Assembly: GCA_027043685.1 (NCBI GenBank)
Contig: JALUFI010000068.1
Location: 1 to 5,417, forward strand
Origin: Pyrodictiaceae archaeon
GTDB lineage: Archaea; Thermoproteota; Thermoprotei_A; Sulfolobales; Pyrodictiaceae
Direction of reading: 5' to 3'
Length of the DNA stretch: 5,417 nucleotides
The notes below the pieces were generated by a model. It saw only the letters and a program-made list of their open reading frames with translations. It made no database searches and was not told the origin of the DNA. Positions 3,350 through 5,417 of this stretch are shown here, one piece after another. Within the stretch, counting starts at the first letter, position 1; each line of letters starts with the position of its first letter. The position numbers and the translations under genes were made by a program.

Positions 3350-5417
3350 CTATTGTTCCCCTGTGCCGGAGGTGATGGTGTCTACTACTTTCTGTAGTGC
3401 CTTGGCTGGCTCGGTGTCTTTGGCGTAGAGGGTTATGTGGCTTGGTTTGCCTCCTCCGCGTAGCCCGTGGCTTGCTAGCTTCTTCGCTAGGCTTCGTAGG
3501 TCTAGCTGCTTGGCTGCTGCCGGTGTCGCTGCTACCTCTACTACTGCTCCGTTGCCGCGCCTGTAGGCCGCTACTGCCAGGGCTGGCTCGTCGCTGCTTG
3601 TTAGGCGGCGTAGCGCTTCGCGGGCCGCGTCTGGGTCCTCGAGGACTCCGACTATGTAGACTCTGAGGCCGTTTGCCTGGAGTGGCTTGGCGCGTGCCTG
3701 CTCTACTGCCTGCTCTACGAGCTTCTTCTTGTATTCTGCTAGGCGTTTCTTTGCCTCGTTGTACTCTGCTAGGAGCTTTTCTAGGCGCTTTGCTAGGTCG
3801 CTGCGGCTCGCCTTGAGGAGCCTGGCTGCCTCGTCTAGCTGCTGTTCTAGCTTGGTGGCGTAGGCTGCTACCTCGCTGCCCGCCACTATCTCGAAGCGGA
3901 CCACGCCGTCCTGGAGCTTCTCGACGTTGATTATCTTTATGGAGCCTATTTCGCCTGTGTTTGCTAGGTGTGTGCCGAAGCAGGCCTCTACGTCCCAGTC
4001 GCCTATCCTCAGCACCCTTATCACTGGGGACATTGGGACGCCGCCCTGGTAGAGGCGGAACCCGTAGAGCTTCTCGGCCTCGTTGCGGTCCATGTAGGTT
4101 GACTCGACGGGTATTCGTTCGAGGATTGCCTTGTTTGCTAGCTCCTCTATGCGGCGTATCTCCTCGGGGCTGGGGAGCTCGTAGTGGGTTATGTCTAGCC
4201 TTGCCTTCTCCGGGGTCTTCTCTGCTCCTGCCTGCCAGACGTGTTCTCCGAGCACGCGGCGGGCCGCGCCTAGGAGGACGTGGACGCCGGTGTGGTGCCT
4301 CATGAGGCGGTAGCGGCGCTGCCAGTCTATCTCCCCGCGGGCCTCCGCGCCTACGCAGCTCTCGGGGGGCGCCTTGTCGAGTATGTGGACTACGACGTTG
4401 CCCGGCGTCTTCTCTACTCTCGTGACGCGGTACTTCTCGCCGCATATCTCCATGACGCCGGTGTCGTGTAGCTGGCCGCCGCCGGTGGGGTAGAAGGCTG
4501 TCTTGTCCAGGACCACGTGGTTGCCCCTTACTCCCAGTATCTTGGCGGTGAAGTGCCTCATGTAGGGGTCTTCGTGGAATAGGCGCCGTGTCTCGGGGAA
4601 GGTCTCCGCCCACTCCACTATCTCCCTGGGTAGGGCTGTCTTCTCCTGCTCCCTTGCGACTCCTCCGCGGGCGCCGTGGCGCTCGGCGACTATTGCGTAG
4701 AAGTTGTGGGGCACCTCCACCCTTACGCCGTGCTTGGCTGCGACCTCCGCCACGAGGTCTGGGGGTAGGCCGTGGGAGTCGTAGAGGAGTATGAGGTCGT
4801 CTAGGCCTAGGCTCTTCTTGCGGCGTATGAGCTTCTCTACCTCGCGGGCTCCGCGCTGGAGGGTGCGGTAGTAGCGGTTCTCCTCGAGCCTTGTCACCCG
4901 GAGCACGTAGTCCAGGTTCTCGAGCATCCTTGGGTAGTAGTCGCGGCCCCAGAACCTCGCCTGCCTCTCAACGAGCTCGGCCAGGCTCACCTCGGCGCCG
5001 AGGCGGTTGAGTATGCGGAGGGCGCGGCGTATGACGAGCCTCGCGAGGTAGCCCTCGCCGGTGTTGCTAGGCACTATGCCGTCGGAGAGCATGAGTGCTA
5101 TCGTCTTGCTGTGGTCTAGGAGCGCGTAGACCGCTGCCTCGCGCTGGAGGAGGCTCCGGGCCTCCTCGACGCTGAGGCCCGCGTCGCCCGCGGCTCGCTG
5201 GTAGAAGGCCTCGAGGCTTCTGGGGTCCTCGGGGTCAAGCCTGCCCGCGTCCCTCGCAGCAGCCCATAGGAGCTTCTCGGGGGCGGGCTCCACGCCTAGG
5301 AGGCGGCGGAACTCGTCCAGCATGTCCCCGTAGATTGCGTGGAAGGCTGTGGGGACGTCCTGGGTGAACCAGGCTATCCTCTCTATGCCGTAGCCGGTGT
5401 CGACTACGCGTAGGGGG
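3350..5417 (-). CDS. alaS: Alanyl-tRNA synthetase, archaeal type, 5'-partial
   Basis: AlaRS charges tRNA-Ala with alanine in the cytoplasm and removes mischarged Ser or Gly. The frame runs through the right window edge; 688 residues are visible, and archaeal enzymes are about 900 aa, so roughly the first 220 (class II motifs 1 and 2) are missing. Visible residues 4-15 hold motif 3 (VVDTGYGIERIA). Next come the tRNA-recognition helices, with DGIVPSNTGEGYLARLVIRR near 112-131, and the editing domain, with FYPTGGGQLHDTG near 308-320. Its zinc ligands are H375 and H379 (RHHTGVH) and C479 and H483 (CFGTH). A coiled coil follows at about 516-576, then the C-terminal DHHA1-type domain with a glycine motif LRGGGKPSH near 652-660. 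All editing residues are present, so the enzyme should be active. The ATG at 5321-5323 is internal. The stop TAG is at 3350-3352; the DUF434 gene follows after 34 bp on the same strand. Confidence 0.97.
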   Translation of the reverse strand, partial: PLRVVDTGYGIERIAWFTQDVPTAFHAIYGDMLDEFRRLLGVEPAPEKLLWAAARDAGRLDPEDPRSLEAFYQRAAGDAGLSVEEARSLLQREAAVYALLDHSKTIALMLSDGIVPSNTGEGYLARLVIRRALRILNRLGAEVSLAELVERQARFWGRDYYPRMLENLDYVLRVTRLEENRYYRTLQRGAREVEKLIRRKKSLGLDDLILLYDSHGLPPDLVAEVAAKHGVRVEVPHNFYAIVAERHGARGGVAREQEKTALPREIVEWAETFPETRRLFHEDPYMRHFTAKILGVRGNHVVLDKTAFYPTGGGQLHDTGVMEICGEKYRVTRVEKTPGNVVVHILDKAPPESCVGAEARGEIDWQRRYRLMRHHTGVHVLLGAARRVLGEHVWQAGAEKTPEKARLDITHYELPSPEEIRRIEELANKAILERIPVESTYMDRNEAEKLYGFRLYQGGVPMSPVIRVLRIGDWDVEACFGTHLANTGEIGSIKIINVEKLQDGVVRFEIVAGSEVAAYATKLEQQLDEAARLLKASRSDLAKRLEKLLAEYNEAKKRLAEYKKKLVEQAVEQARAKPLQANGLRVYIVGVLEDPDAAREALRRLTSSDEPALAVAAYRRGNGAVVEVAATPAAAKQLDLRSLAKKLASHGLRGGGKPSHITLYAKDTEPAKALQKVVDTITSGTGEQ

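Noticed and set aside
3264..4613. Long minus-strand open frame inside alaS rich in Arg, Pro and Ser, with several shorter plus-strand frames over the same region
   Set aside because: These are shadows of the GC-rich alaS gene: low-complexity Arg/Pro/Ser or Leu/Arg/Gly text without domains, while the alaS frame shows every expected motif.

Overview
The window looks like chromosomal DNA of a hyperthermophilic archaeon, probably a GC-rich crenarchaeon of the Pyrodictiaceae type (Hyperthermus, Pyrodictium or Pyrolobus; the genus is an inference). The signs are an archaeal-type alanyl-tRNA synthetase, a DUF434 (COG2454) protein, an AF2212/DUF104-type VapB with a PIN-domain VapC, a tRNA gene with encoded CCA, frequent AGG/AGA/CTA/ATA codons, TTG starts and an ATGA gene overlap.

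Layout. 1-734 (+): a GC-rich gene of unknown function, possibly cut by the left edge. 735-984: GC-rich spacer with two hairpins and a doubtful small ORF. About 985-1315 (-): a decayed antibiotic-biosynthesis-monooxygenase (ABM) type gene, broken by a 4-bp tandem duplication, a 1-nt shift and an in-frame stop. 1545-1596 (-): the 3' half of a tRNA with no 5' half beside it. 1600-1748: AT-rich leader with a 20-bp imperfect palindrome. 1749-2416 (+): a vapBC toxin-antitoxin pair. 2545-2622 (-): an intact tRNA-Arg(UCU). 2608-3315 (-): a DUF434 protein whose stop codon lies inside that tRNA gene. 3350-5417 (-): alaS, with its 5' part beyond the right edge.

The right side (alaS, DUF434 gene, tRNA-Arg) is a compact same-strand block, probably read in one direction and mostly tied to translation. 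The middle (about 985-2540) is visibly richer in A+T. It holds a pseudogene, a tRNA remnant, a toxin-antitoxin pair and an orphan Shine-Dalgarno sequence, so it looks like an acquired and partly decayed patch between two stable GC-rich regions. Its two ends carry similar tRNA 3' ends in the same orientation, as expected for insertion at a tRNA gene, but the two tRNAs are not the same species and no integrase is visible.

I found no CRISPR array, insertion sequence or clearly new multi-gene system. The most informative items are the palindrome before vapBC, the tRNA fragment, the tRNA/CDS overlap and the reconstructable pseudogene.
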